A DNA stretch of 64,000 nucleotides from Phallusia mammillata. Lineage: Eukaryota > Chordata > Ascidiacea > Phlebobranchia > Ascidiidae. This document shows positions 1-11,800 of this stretch, piece after piece; position 1 is the stretch's first letter; every line of letters starts with the position of its first letter. Under the pieces are notes generated by a model. That model was not told the origin of the DNA, ran no database searches, and was given only the letters and a program-made list of their open reading frames with translations. The translations under genes were made by a program, and so were the position numbers. Where the stretch lies: contig QLIY01000743.1 of assembly GCA_003260075.1 (NCBI GenBank), positions 1-64,000 of the forward strand. The letters run 5' to 3'.

Positions 1-2596
1 TTTCTTTCAAAGGAGTTTGGGCAAAAGAGCATGTTCTTAATATTCACATTTTTTTTACAAAGAACTAATAACAATTACTTGTTAATATCTCCCAAAACTA
101 GAACACTGACAAACCAAAAATTTTATCAACAATACATAGCCTATACTTTTTCTTACAAAACCATACTTCGTTTAAAACGCTGGCCTATGACTTAAATCCA
201 GGCATAACGAAACATTCACGTACCATGCAGAGAATAACCTTAATTAAACACGTATGCAAGGCTTACGTCTCGGCAGATGCATGATCCAGCTCTGGCCTCC
301 ACAAAGTGTCAGGTCAAATCCGCTTTCATCGTAACGAGAGCAGGCCAATCCATACCACCCACACGCCAGGAAATGGATTGTCAAAAGCGACAATAAAACG
401 TATTTTAAACTTCGATAAATAAAGGTACTGGACCCGGGTTCCTCCTCTCTGATGCCTATAAAACAAAAACTTTCTANAATACTAAATCACTGGCAGCAGA
501 ATTAGCCTAAATGTATGCTGGTATTGTAGTCAGCAAACAACAAATGCCAGCGCTTGGCCGAAGAATTAAAGGCAAAAGTGCGAGGCATCTAAATTTACTC
601 AAGACTAACTATAATCACCATTTTCGAATTTACATGCAGCAACTTCAAGATTAACCAAAAAATATATTGTGTTAATCCACCTGCTACATAAGCAACATTA
701 TATCACGACCTGTTTTTATTCACCAAAACTTTGTAACAAGCCTGTCTTGACGTACTACACAACATCAAATTATGACACTAGTAAACCAAAAAGACCGCAA
801 AGATCAAATTAAGTTTAATTTTTCTTGCTGCGCTTTTCCCAAGGCACAGGATGTGTGAATCAAAGCGTGACCCTTGCCTTGCGCGTTTTGTGCGCTTTTT
901 AGTGATTCAACATTTACGCGTTGTATTTAAGCATGCAGTTTGCCTTGCTGCTGGTTACACAAAAACGACCCCAAATGCTGAAGCTGTTGAAATATAAGAT
1001 ACGCAAGATTGTGATCAGCAAACTCCATTGTAAGTACTATGTGTTTCTTGTACATCTTTGCTTTTATGAGATTTATGTTTCGTTTGCATTGAACCATTGG
1101 TCAACTATTGGCAATTGTCTCCGTGTTAAAATGAGGATTTAGCCTTTGTGGATTAAACCTTTGTCTAGCAAGCTGTTGGTTGCGTTTTAATTCCTTCAGC
1201 AACAGTTCAATACAAAATTAAAATGAAGTTTATAGAGCTCTTCTGGCAAATGTATTTTTTCAATTAAAATGTTGTTCCGTTGGTCGAGCAGCGATCTGTT
1301 GACTTACTGTTGGTAATGTGTTTTATTATGACGTCCTCATGGTTCATGGGTATAAAATTGTGGTCGCAATAAGATAATAAAATAATATATTGCGACCCTC
1401 ACCAAAGAACAAGCAATTACTGGATTTGTGTTTTCTCTTTTTAATGCAAAAGTATAAAATATTTGCAGTAGAGCAAATGTTTAATTGCAGCAGTAAAATG
1501 GTAAAACTTTAGTTAAATAAAAACAAAATAGAATGCTGACGGGCATGTTAACGATCGGTAAAATAGATACGGTGTATAAGCAAAATAATCATGGCAATAG
1601 ACATAGGTCCCTTACATAAAATACAAACATGCCAAAATACCTTAAACTGTTTCTTCTTGGCAGGTGATTCCAGTTTGATGGTCTTAATTTTCAGATGAGT
1701 TGGTATTTTTATCAGTCAAATGCAAAAAATTACTTTCTGCGCTTTACTGAAATTGGTAAGCACAATTTGTTTCTACATTTGATTTTCGATTGGGCACTGG
1801 ATGACGCTAAAGAACTTGTGTGAAGCACATCCCCACGGTCATTACGCACTAGCGAAAAAAATTGCATGCGCTTAGTGCAATTATCCTTGGAACTTGTTGC
1901 TACATCTACAGCCAAAGGACACCTTACTGAATTTATAAGCCACTTTGAATCAGCCTGGCTTTCAGTTTCAGTAATAAATTAACCATATCACCGCAGTTAA
2001 GTCCAAACCACAGTATGTAACTTTAGATTGTACTCAATACTTTTTGTACCGAAAAAAGGTTGCGACATTTCTATCTTGTTGTTTTTGCTATTACATCTTG
2101 ATTACTGCACCTTGCGCATGACTTACCGTGTGAATTAGAGCGTGACGATACACGCTTAGCACGTTTTCGTGCTTTTTGCGACTAAAAAATGAATTCAGAG
2201 CGAGTTTTGCCTTTTGTACTGTGTAACACTGAAACACCTCTAGGACAACTGTGGAATTATTGAATTGACACATAAGCCTTCTTTGAAGTGTTTGTGTGTT
2301 ACATGTTTACAAAACACATATATCGTATTTAGATTTGTCATGGAAATTTCCCTAAAACTTTCAACACACACAGCTTTTGACAAGAAATAATTGTGTATTA
2401 GTTGCATTTTGTTCTTAGATGTGTGTAAATGTAATTTTCGTTACGCATGTTTATTACACTCCCTTGTGTTGAAACGGCTTGATCGGTTATACTTCCCACT
2501 ACATGTGTTTTAACAACTTAGACACACCGTCTGAACATGTCAGGAAGAGTATTTTTGACCACTGCCATCAGCTGAACAACCATTACATTTACATCT

Positions 2597-2634
<38 letters not shown>

Positions 2635-5600
2635 CGTCAATGTCAAGCTAAATCACTTCAACGCGTTCAAGCACACATTATAGAAACCAGGTCAGTCTTG
2701 TTGCTTTTGCTTTGAAGTAAACGAGCACAACATATTTGCACAGTCGGTGGCCTCGTAAAGTAAGATGCCGTTCGATAAGCTTAGAATCGCTCAGACCGAC
2801 AGACAGTCGCAAAACTGTTAAGTCCTGTCCATCGGTAATGTTTATGGCCTTCAATTAAGGCCACCAATGTTGCGATGCGGTTCTAAATTCGATTTGTGAC
2901 ATCATAGCGTGGGAGAAACGTTCGCAAGGACAGTCTTGGGTCAAAGAATTGCTATTTAGCCAATACTTTGGTTGATCAGTTTTTTTTCACGCGCATGCAT
3001 TGTGCAGCAATTCTGTTTCATTTATTTTATATTTTGCTAAAGGTCCAAAGCATTTTCAAAGTCTTTTTACACAGCATTGCCAAATCAAACCAATTCTGAC
3101 CACATTTTAAGATAAAATAATGTTTAATTGTTATTAATATATATATATATATAGTGACTGAAAGTCAAATCAAAGCGTGGAAAAGTTTAACTGTAGTGTT
3201 GTGGGTGCGTAGGCCAGTAATTATTAATACACAACAAAGGAATGCATTCACGTTTAATCCATGTGGCCTGCACACTGACGTTTAAGCTACAAGAATCGTG
3301 ATGAGATTTAAACCATGCAAAACCGCTAAAACTTGAATCTTTACCATGACTTTGTCTCCTGGCTATATTTACGGAACAGGCTATACCACTTGTAGTGTAG
3401 GTTGTTTTTGCTTAACAAGTTTTTATATTAACAAACAAGTTTTTATTCCTTAGAATTCTGTTCAAAACGTGTAGGCAGGGAAAATAAGTGGGGTAAACTG
3501 AGTTCTTTGTGGCACGATGACTCATTTTTAAATCCGCCATACAAACTAATACATACCCCTTGCTTGACGAACCGAAATACCCACAAACAGACCTAACCGA
3601 ATGCATTGAGTTGCTTTGTTATTCTGTTTATTTCGTACATGGTGACTATCCGCTGGTTTGACTTTTAGTTTGGAAACTTAAATCACTATTGAAAAATTCA
3701 CAATCTCATTTGTATGGTCGTTTAATAGCAAAACGGTAATCAGCATAAAACGTAAAACAGCGTTTTTTATGAATCAAAGTAAGTTCCAACGTGGGAATGC
3801 GAAAAATCTTCATAAAGATTTCATAATAAAGTAAACTCGTAAAATTATGTTGGTTTCTTCTGCCCAACATCCAGCCTTGATTTGCTGGCTTTGTTTGTGG
3901 CAGTGGTGTGATGGTTGCGTTTGTGTTTGTCGGCAAAATACTAGGTCAAAACCAGAGAAGCTCTTGTTTCGCACAGTGTGTGTGCGTTTCCGCAGAAAAC
4001 TCTAGAAACTACGTCACACACTCAACGCGCCACAGTCGATGGTTGTCTGTGCGTTGATGTGTTGAAGTGATGTACTCCACTCCAAAATGCTGCTTGATCT
4101 GCTACCGGTTTATCAGCATTCTGCATTAATCTGTATTGCAACCTTTTTGCAAATACAGACACTATAATAAGTCGGCAGTCCTCGTCAAACAAGACTATCG
4201 AGCCGCATTAAAATCGTATTTAAAGATTATTCCAAACAATACCTCAATTCTTTACCTTAAGTAATAAAACATTTGAGATTACCCTAATTTGTGTGTGATT
4301 TTAATCATATGTGCATATTTTTATGTTTTAATCTTGCCCATTGCTCATGGCCTTTTTTATTATAGACAACCAGCAGAGATAAACAAAAAGGAACGTTAAC
4401 ATGACAAAGAGGTGTTTAAGTTGAAATAATCTCGTACTCTTAAGACCCGTGGAGAGCTAGAAAACTACATTTGTACACTTTGCTAGCTAAAAACGAAATT
4501 GGTTCAAATTTTACGCATTGTCAACACGAAGACGATACATTCTCGTCAAACGGGCTTTGTACGCACAAGACGCAAACAAAAGTTACAGTGAAAACAATTC
4601 GCTTACTTATGTGTTATAAGGATTCATGTAGTGTTGGAGTACCTACCAATACACTCATACCAAACACATCAGAATTCAGTGTCCTTTAAATTTACAGACA
4701 ATGACGTTCAGTCCGTCGATTTCCTTTGGCAAGCAGCGGCCTAGACAATACGACATTTGAACTGACGCCATAACGAGAAAAGCTTGTAGTATAACGCCAC
4801 AACGCCAAATATAGGGCAATGGAATTTCAGTTGTGATAATCATACACACTCTTTGTCGAAGTTGATTGCCGTGTTCAGGCTAGCGGAAGTACATGCTAGC
4901 ATTAGTTGTGTAATTTACATGCCACTGTGAACGCTTCCGGGCATTGGTCCCCACCCAACATCACAACCCCGATAAGACGATTTTGATCCTCACTCTGTAC
5001 ATTTGTTAGTATTCTTAGGAAGAGCTGTTTTTTTATAGTTTATATTCTGCCATCGTAGCAAAATCATAATTTTAGTAAGTTTTCTGATATATTTACCTTG
5101 TTTGTTTTTTCATGCATTCGAAAAGACAGACTTAAGTCTATTTGCTTTTCTGTCTTTCGGGGACTTAAAACGGTTCAATTGCGTGAGGATAAAAATTCAC
5201 AACATACGTTTTTTAATATGCCCATAAATTCAAACTCTTTGTCTTTAAATTCATTTATAATTTTGATTGCCTTACGTTTTATTTTATTAGATGCTGGGTC
5301 GCAGTACAATGTGAATTGTACCGGTCTACAGGCCCGTTATGCAATCGCAAAACGTTTTACAAGGAATGTTAATGCAACAGACATTTACAGAGGATCTAAT
5401 TAGACAGACGGCGGCTTTCAAAAATTGGGGGCGAAGTTTTTCGCAGTTTGGTGTGACAACAACTGCGCAGTGGGTGATGCGCGACGAAAAAAGGCTCCAG
5501 GAGTGAAAAAGGAAAAAATCCGACGGCTACATCCACGCGCCGCGAGTCCCAAACAGCCACACTCAACGCAACCGCACCTTAGGGTTGCCTGGAGTTTCAA

Positions 5601-5743
5601 ACTTGATACTAGCACCAAGCGAAAGCGCCAGAACACCGCTGCCGCGCTTCCACCAGCAGAAGAGGCGCGGTGCGGACAAGAGCGACGTTTTGCCGGACGG
5701 AATATACACAGTCGCCGCTGACGACTTGTATAGCCGGTTCAGG
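1..5743. other. 5' intergenic flank of the collagen gene
   Basis: No gene is supported here. The open frames are short, overlap on both strands and show no domain or splice-consistent structure. The visible features are an (AT)n microsatellite near 3135-3153 and a 36-base poly-C run at 2598-2633. The stretch just upstream of the collagen ATG (about 5400-5743) is more GC-rich and probably holds the promoter and 5' UTR, but I see no clear TATA box. An ambiguous base lies near position 477. Confidence 0.6.
2598..2633. other. Poly-C run, probable assembly gap placeholder
   Basis: A 36-base uninterrupted C run. Elsewhere in the window similar C or G runs demonstrably replace real sequence, so this one is probably the same kind of artefact rather than a natural homopolymer. 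The proline-rich open frame that crosses it should be ignored. Confidence 0.5.
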
Positions 5744-5804
5744 ATGGATTGGAAACTGACGATATGTCTTCTCATGCTGTCCCCCTACGCCACTCTTGGA
5801 CAAG
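5744..5804 (+). CDS. Collagen exon 1: signal peptide
   Basis: ATG at 5744 begins a basic then hydrophobic stretch ([20 protein letters not shown]), a typical secretory signal. The donor is GTAAGA after 5804, leaving phase 1. The frame is open upstream to about 5585, but this ATG gives the only sensible signal peptide start. Intron 1 is long (5805-9829). Confidence 0.85.
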
Positions 5805-8800
5805 GTAAGATATTTTGTATTGACTAAGGCATGCCTTACCTGCTTCGCAACACGTTTTGCATGCAATATCATTAACAGTGTGTCGCACCGTATAGTCGAT
5901 ATAATTGAGGTTCATAATGTAATAAAATCTCGCTGTCATGATATGAAATTTACAAAAACCGTGTACTAACTCGCTTTACGGTCATGTTGTGGCACTTGCA
6001 ACCGCAAATGCCAATCGCACTTATCAGCTATCGCTTTTGCAACGATAAGGTATAATTAGCCCTGGTGGATGGACCGTAGAACTGTCATTACCTTACCCTG
6101 TAAGTCACTTTGCAGCCATTGAGGCGTAAAAGTTTATAAAACCACGAACGAATTTATGTGTTCCATTGGGAGTTTGATGTTGGATATAATACGTTGAATG
6201 AAAAGATATTATAAACCAAAACGCGATTTCAAAGCATTGTGTACTTTGTTGCTCCACCAGTCCAACGTAGTTCTTTAGGTTAATGCAATAACATGTTATT
6301 GTCACCAAGACTTTTATGAAACGAAATTGTCGTTATGTAACAGCGTATTGCCCATTTATAGCATTAACTCATATAAATTATAACCGGAAACCCATCTACA
6401 ATGATTTTGTGTGAAGGAAGTCATTACAGACAACTTAACATTCATTTTCAGCGCATGTTAATTCGCTATGGTGTAATTGGTAGCGTTGTGGAGAGGTTTA
6501 CATACCTCAAATACAAGAGATTGCGCTCGGGGCTAGAATAAGGTGTGTTATAGTATTTCGCGATGCTATAGGTGTCCTTATCTTGGTCGCTGAATTTCAC
6601 GGTAACTTGCGATAACACTCGTAAATGCTGCAAATGCCTTTCAGCAGCTACGAGCATATGCAACATGTTATTGGGTCTCAACACTCTGCTATTTTGTGCA
6701 AAAACCCCCCCCCCACTTGCGATAACACTCGTAAATGCTGCAAATGCCTTTCAGCAGCTACGCGCATATGCAACATGTTATTGGGTCTCAACACTCTGCT
6801 ATTTTGTGCAAGCGGGCCTGGTTCAAGTCCAAATTCCGGAAACGGTTTGGGCAATACGCTTCACATTATTGTTTGGTTTCCCATGGTTAAAAAACGCATT
6901 TTGGCATTTTCGTCAGCCAAAATGTCTGGTATTCACTGCAATCGATTTTTTGTGATCTGACACTATTGTCACGTAGCCCATATAATCTAGCAATGGAGTA
7001 TTGGTAAAATATGTAGGCACTTTGCAAGTATAATCTTGGAACGAAAAAAAGTTGATGCTTTTAAACGCCTATCACGCGCATTAACTAAAACAAACACAAT
7101 GAAAAAAAAGAAGTTTATAGCATTGAACTTGCCCATGAAAGGAAAGTGTGTCACTTTTTACCTTAATGAATGATGTCTAGACAATGTTTGCCAACACAGA
7201 AGGCTGGGCTCTATAAACGCTAGAGCCTGAACGCTATCTCTCAACGGCCCAGAAAAATATAACCTTTTTAATAATGATGTCAGAATAATCCACCAGAACT
7301 TCGCAATTCGCACATTCCAATGCAGCGACATGCAAGAAATAAGTTAAGCACTAATTTATCGTAGATAACGTGCCAATGGTAAATCCGCCGCTGAGTATCT
7401 GACCTTTGCACTTAATTACCTGCGGTCTCAAACTTTTTAACTATAGATTTGCGAAACACGCATATAAAAGTGGTGTTTGTTTAGCAGCAAATAATGATAG
7501 CGATCTAATAATGGTAAAAACCGTTTCCAGACAACACGCATGCGTTCCAACAGTACCAACCAAGGTTTTGGCAACAAGGCACTAATAAGAAAAGTATGCA
7601 ATATTGGTTTGACATTTGAACGCTGCTGGGTTTTATGTTGGTCCATTGACATTTAGCTTTACGTTCCAATGCGATTATTATCAACGTTTTTAACCACATT
7701 CTGGATTACTTTTCACTTGGCCAAGTAGGCTCTTATGCAAACGGATTAAACAGCTTGAGTTAAATCTCACCTGATTGGCTGAAAGAATAAAATGAAGTTT
7801 TAATCTTTTGCGTGAAGAGCCGCTTATAGCTGTAGGTGCGCGTGTGTTTTGATGCACTTTAACGGACGGGTTTGTAAATTTTTACACCTAAAAAAGGTGG
7901 AGTAATTGCTTTCCACAAACTACCTAGCCACTTATCATTAGGGAAGGTGACCTTTCCCAAATTTGCGTTGGCAGACTTTCACTTTTTATGACTCATTGTC
8001 TATTACCCGTTTAACCTTTATATAACACCCGACTTTTCCTTTGGGTTTCCAGTGTCTGAAGGACAGTGCTTTAAATTCGGTGTCTGTAAAATTGTAGTTC
8101 GGTCAATAATTCGTTTCAGTAACGTAAGTGCGCGAAATGTGCTGGGCTTAAACAAAACCAAATTTTGTCACCGTGGTGACGTGAAAATGCGTAATAAAAC
8201 GTTTATTCTTGTCCTAAGGCTTTAGAACGGATCTTTTGTTCGCTGTGGCGTTTTGCGCTTACAGGATGAACAGTTTCATTGGGCTGTTGAGTGGTGACAG
8301 TAAAACGCTTTTGCATCGTTTCACATGACCAGGTGTTACTTTACCTTAAACAGTAGGGCCCTTGTCCTGATCACGCGGCCAACCAGTGTTCGTTACGGAT
8401 GACTTCGTTGCGGATGTGCAAGGAAAATAGCCTTGCCGGCTCGAAGTTGGTTTCCTCATGTCTAGGCGCGGTTTCGACTTTTTGCCGAAGGAATTTCACG
8501 AGTTTAAGTTACGCCGCCCTCCATTGGGCAGACGGTTCAGCGAGCAAGACCGTTTTGGCTTGAGCATGTCGATTGCTAAACACCAGAACCCCTTGTAAAA
8601 AAACGCCCCAGTATTGCAGCGTGCAAAATCGACTTTGAATACCAGTTTCGTCGTAATGAGTGCTTTCGGCGAGGACTGCCATTTTATCCTGTACAAAACC
8701 CGAATATAGGTTAATAAAACCGGTTTTGTAATTTTGGTAAAATTGCTTGGAACCGTTCGTGGTGAATTACTGCAATTTTCCAACGGATATTGCCACTAGT

Positions 8801-11800
8801 GTTCCAAAAGGACTGCTTTGTATTATGTGGAGTAACTTGATGACGTAACTTGAAAATTATCTAATGTGTAAAATTCAACGACAAAAAATCCACACAACCA
8901 GTTTAGCGAACAGTAGTTTTCCAAATAGTCTATTTAGCTTGCATGACTTTTGTTATTTTTTGTGTGTGTTTCTTTTTACCACTTAAGGTTGCATGTAAAC
9001 AACGAACTTCATAACGCTTGCCTAAACCAAATTTCAAAACTATCTGTTAATAAGCCTACAATGCGTCGATTTAAAATACAGCTTTTATTTGAATGGGCGT
9101 TATGAAGTTTTTTGTATTGGCTGAATGTTTGCATTTTTGTTTATGCCTTGCACACTTTTTTAATGCAAAGTTTGTTGGAAAAACCGTTGTATCATTTCTC
9201 GCATTGTGCCGAAGAAGCTTTGATGGTGAAAAATCATCTGCATGTCGCCTAACACATTTCACCTAATAACCGAATAAAAGTAGGCATTGTTACTGATCAA
9301 GCAAATTGTCAAACCTCCTAAGTTTTGGAACATCATACTTTATTTGCAGAAAACTAGTGTTTGTTCGTATCTAAGCATAAAAACATTGTGTATTTATATA
9401 ACGTTTCGTCTGGTTTGTGGCCCATTTTCTGACGCTTTTGAGCACTTGCGCTCATATGCGTCATCAGGGAACTTTCTGACTTGGGAATTAGCAACCGCAC
9501 GAGGGCGTACAAGAGTGTGCTATGTGTGTAAAAAATATAGCGTTGTTCAAAATGCGCGTTCAGCGTAGCCAAGTATTTCGCGTTTCGGCACATTGCGAAT
9601 AAATGCATCACGGTTAACCAATGTGCCATTCACTTCAATCAACGAGTTTCTTTCGCAGATAGAAACGCAAAATTGAAAGTCAATTTAAACATTGCATTCG
9701 CATATGTTTTGATCCAATTTTGATTTCGCACGAAAATAGTAAACCGTTGCGAAGTGTAGGCACTGCCTGACCACAAACATTTTCGACCTTAATTTTTCCG
9801 CCTAACGCGTTTTTACTGTGGAAAATCAGAAAATGAAAGAGGCTGCGAATACGAGGGGCAGACTTACGCATCGAGAGACGTGTTTAAGCCGACAATATGC
9901 AAAGTATGCGTTTGCAGTGACGGAGAAGTATCATGCGACTACATAATTTGCCGGGAACTTAATTGCGAACAGCAGGTCACACCTGAAGGCCATTGCTGTC
10001 CCCAATGTGTTGGCACAGTCCAAGGTAATTTACTAGTTTTTCATCGCAATGATTAAGGCATATAAACAACAAACAATATGTGGACAGAATTTTGTGAACG
10101 TTCTACTTCAGCGGTTGCTAACAAGGGGAAAGTTCCCTAATTTGATACTGAAAATTTGAAGTGGCAACTTGTCAAATTATTAAACTACCTTCATCTCTTT
10201 TTCAGGGGTAAGAATCAACTTTCGAACTGCTGGATAAGTATATATTTTGTAACAAAGTGATAGAATTGTTAAAAAACTTGTGTGTAGTTGTATTAATGTT
10301 AATTAGTAAATTTGGTAGCAGGTTGTGTTTTAATATCAACAATACAATATTTTCTCCAGCCAAGGGGTCAGAAAGGGGAAAAGGGAGACTCTGGAGAAAT
10401 AAGATATGAAGTAAGTCAATTTGTTGTCCTTTTATTTTGCATAATGTACCAAACTTGCATTAAAAACAACACTTTCTTAGTAAAATGATTGCTTTAACTT
10501 GGGGCATCACATTACCTACATAAAATCAGTAATACCATATTTACTCGATTGTAAACCGCCCTCGTCAAAACTGTAGTATGGATCATGGTGTAGAAATAAT
10601 ATTGGTAAGATACAAGCCGCACAAACCCTAGGGTAAAAAACTTAAATCAAATCGAAAAATTAAAATTAATGTAAAATCCTATTGTAAAGTCAAACAGATG
10701 CCCTTTTGTATATGTAAACAAGTTTGATTACCTTCTATTACATTTCCAAACAAGCACTTTTTGTTTCAGGACGTTGGACCACCAGGACCCCCAGGACCTG
10801 CTGTATGTGAACTTTTTATATTACCTTATTCAAATAGAAAAACATAAACAAGCTATTTATAAATATAAATATGTAGCACATGCAAAGTATTTCACATTTT
10901 GGGTTTTGGCATAAATGTATTTGTGTGTATCATTTCAATGCATTTTTACCATTTTGTACTTTATTAAAAAGTCTATCCACCTGAGCATTGGGTTTTTGTA
11001 ATTGTTGATCTATGTAGGGTATTGCTGGCGGCATTGGACCAAATGGTGAACCAGGACCTCGAGGACCCAAGGTATGGTTTCACTGTTTCTGTTAAACTAT
11101 GATAGCTAATGTTTTCTAACCTTTCTTCTCATCTAATAATTCAAAACATTTTCATCTCCCCCATTTACTACATAGTGTATGTTAAACCATACAATGATCA
11201 TTCAAAATTGGGTCTTTTGTCAACTTCACAAGTAAATTCCCGCTCTTAGGTTTTAAAACTACTACCTTGGGAGGAATTCCTCCCAGTAGTTTTAGTGTTT
11301 TCAAATATTGTTTTTGAAATATCTTTGCATTAAATCATATAGTTTGGCTAACAGTTTGTATGAAATAGGGTGAACGTGGTACACCTGGAAGAGATGGTGG
11401 ACCCGGCACACCCGGCTCACCAGGACCACCTGGACCCCCTGGATCTGGACTTGATGGGGTATGATATTTGTCAAATGTAACTATTTTGAACCATAAAAAG
11501 CAATACTACAAAAAGCCATATTGCTTCAGTGTGTCCAACACTTGAAACAAGCTAAATTTTGTGGTATTTTTTAGAGCGCTAGTGCTTACAGTGATGGACA
11601 AAAAGGACCTTCTGGCGTCATTGCTGGCTCACCAGTAAGTTTTTGTACTTTTGCAGTAACCCATGATACCAAAATAGAACAAAGCATAAAAACAACTCTT
11701 TATGTTTTGTAATGTTAAAGTAGGTTGGCATAAACCACAAATTAAAATAAATTTAGGCTTGTAATTACTATTTATTTTATGTTTTGTTTTTAATACCCTT

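Noticed and set aside
5425-5872. Several overlapping frames on both strands around the collagen start
   Set aside because: They overlap the 5' UTR and exon 1 in a GC-rich stretch and have no independent support; only the frame with the signal peptide continues through splicing.
6814-6824. Possible intact tRNA gene with box B GGTTCAAGTCC
   Set aside because: No acceptor stem pairing or correctly spaced box A could be found; listed only as SINE-like.
10322-10359. Alternative 5' extension of collagen exon 4 that also restores frame (adds [13 protein letters not shown])
   Set aside because: The acceptor at 10320-10321 has a poor pyrimidine tract, the added residues look like intron and break Gly-X-Y; kept only as the competing model to the 2-nt exon.
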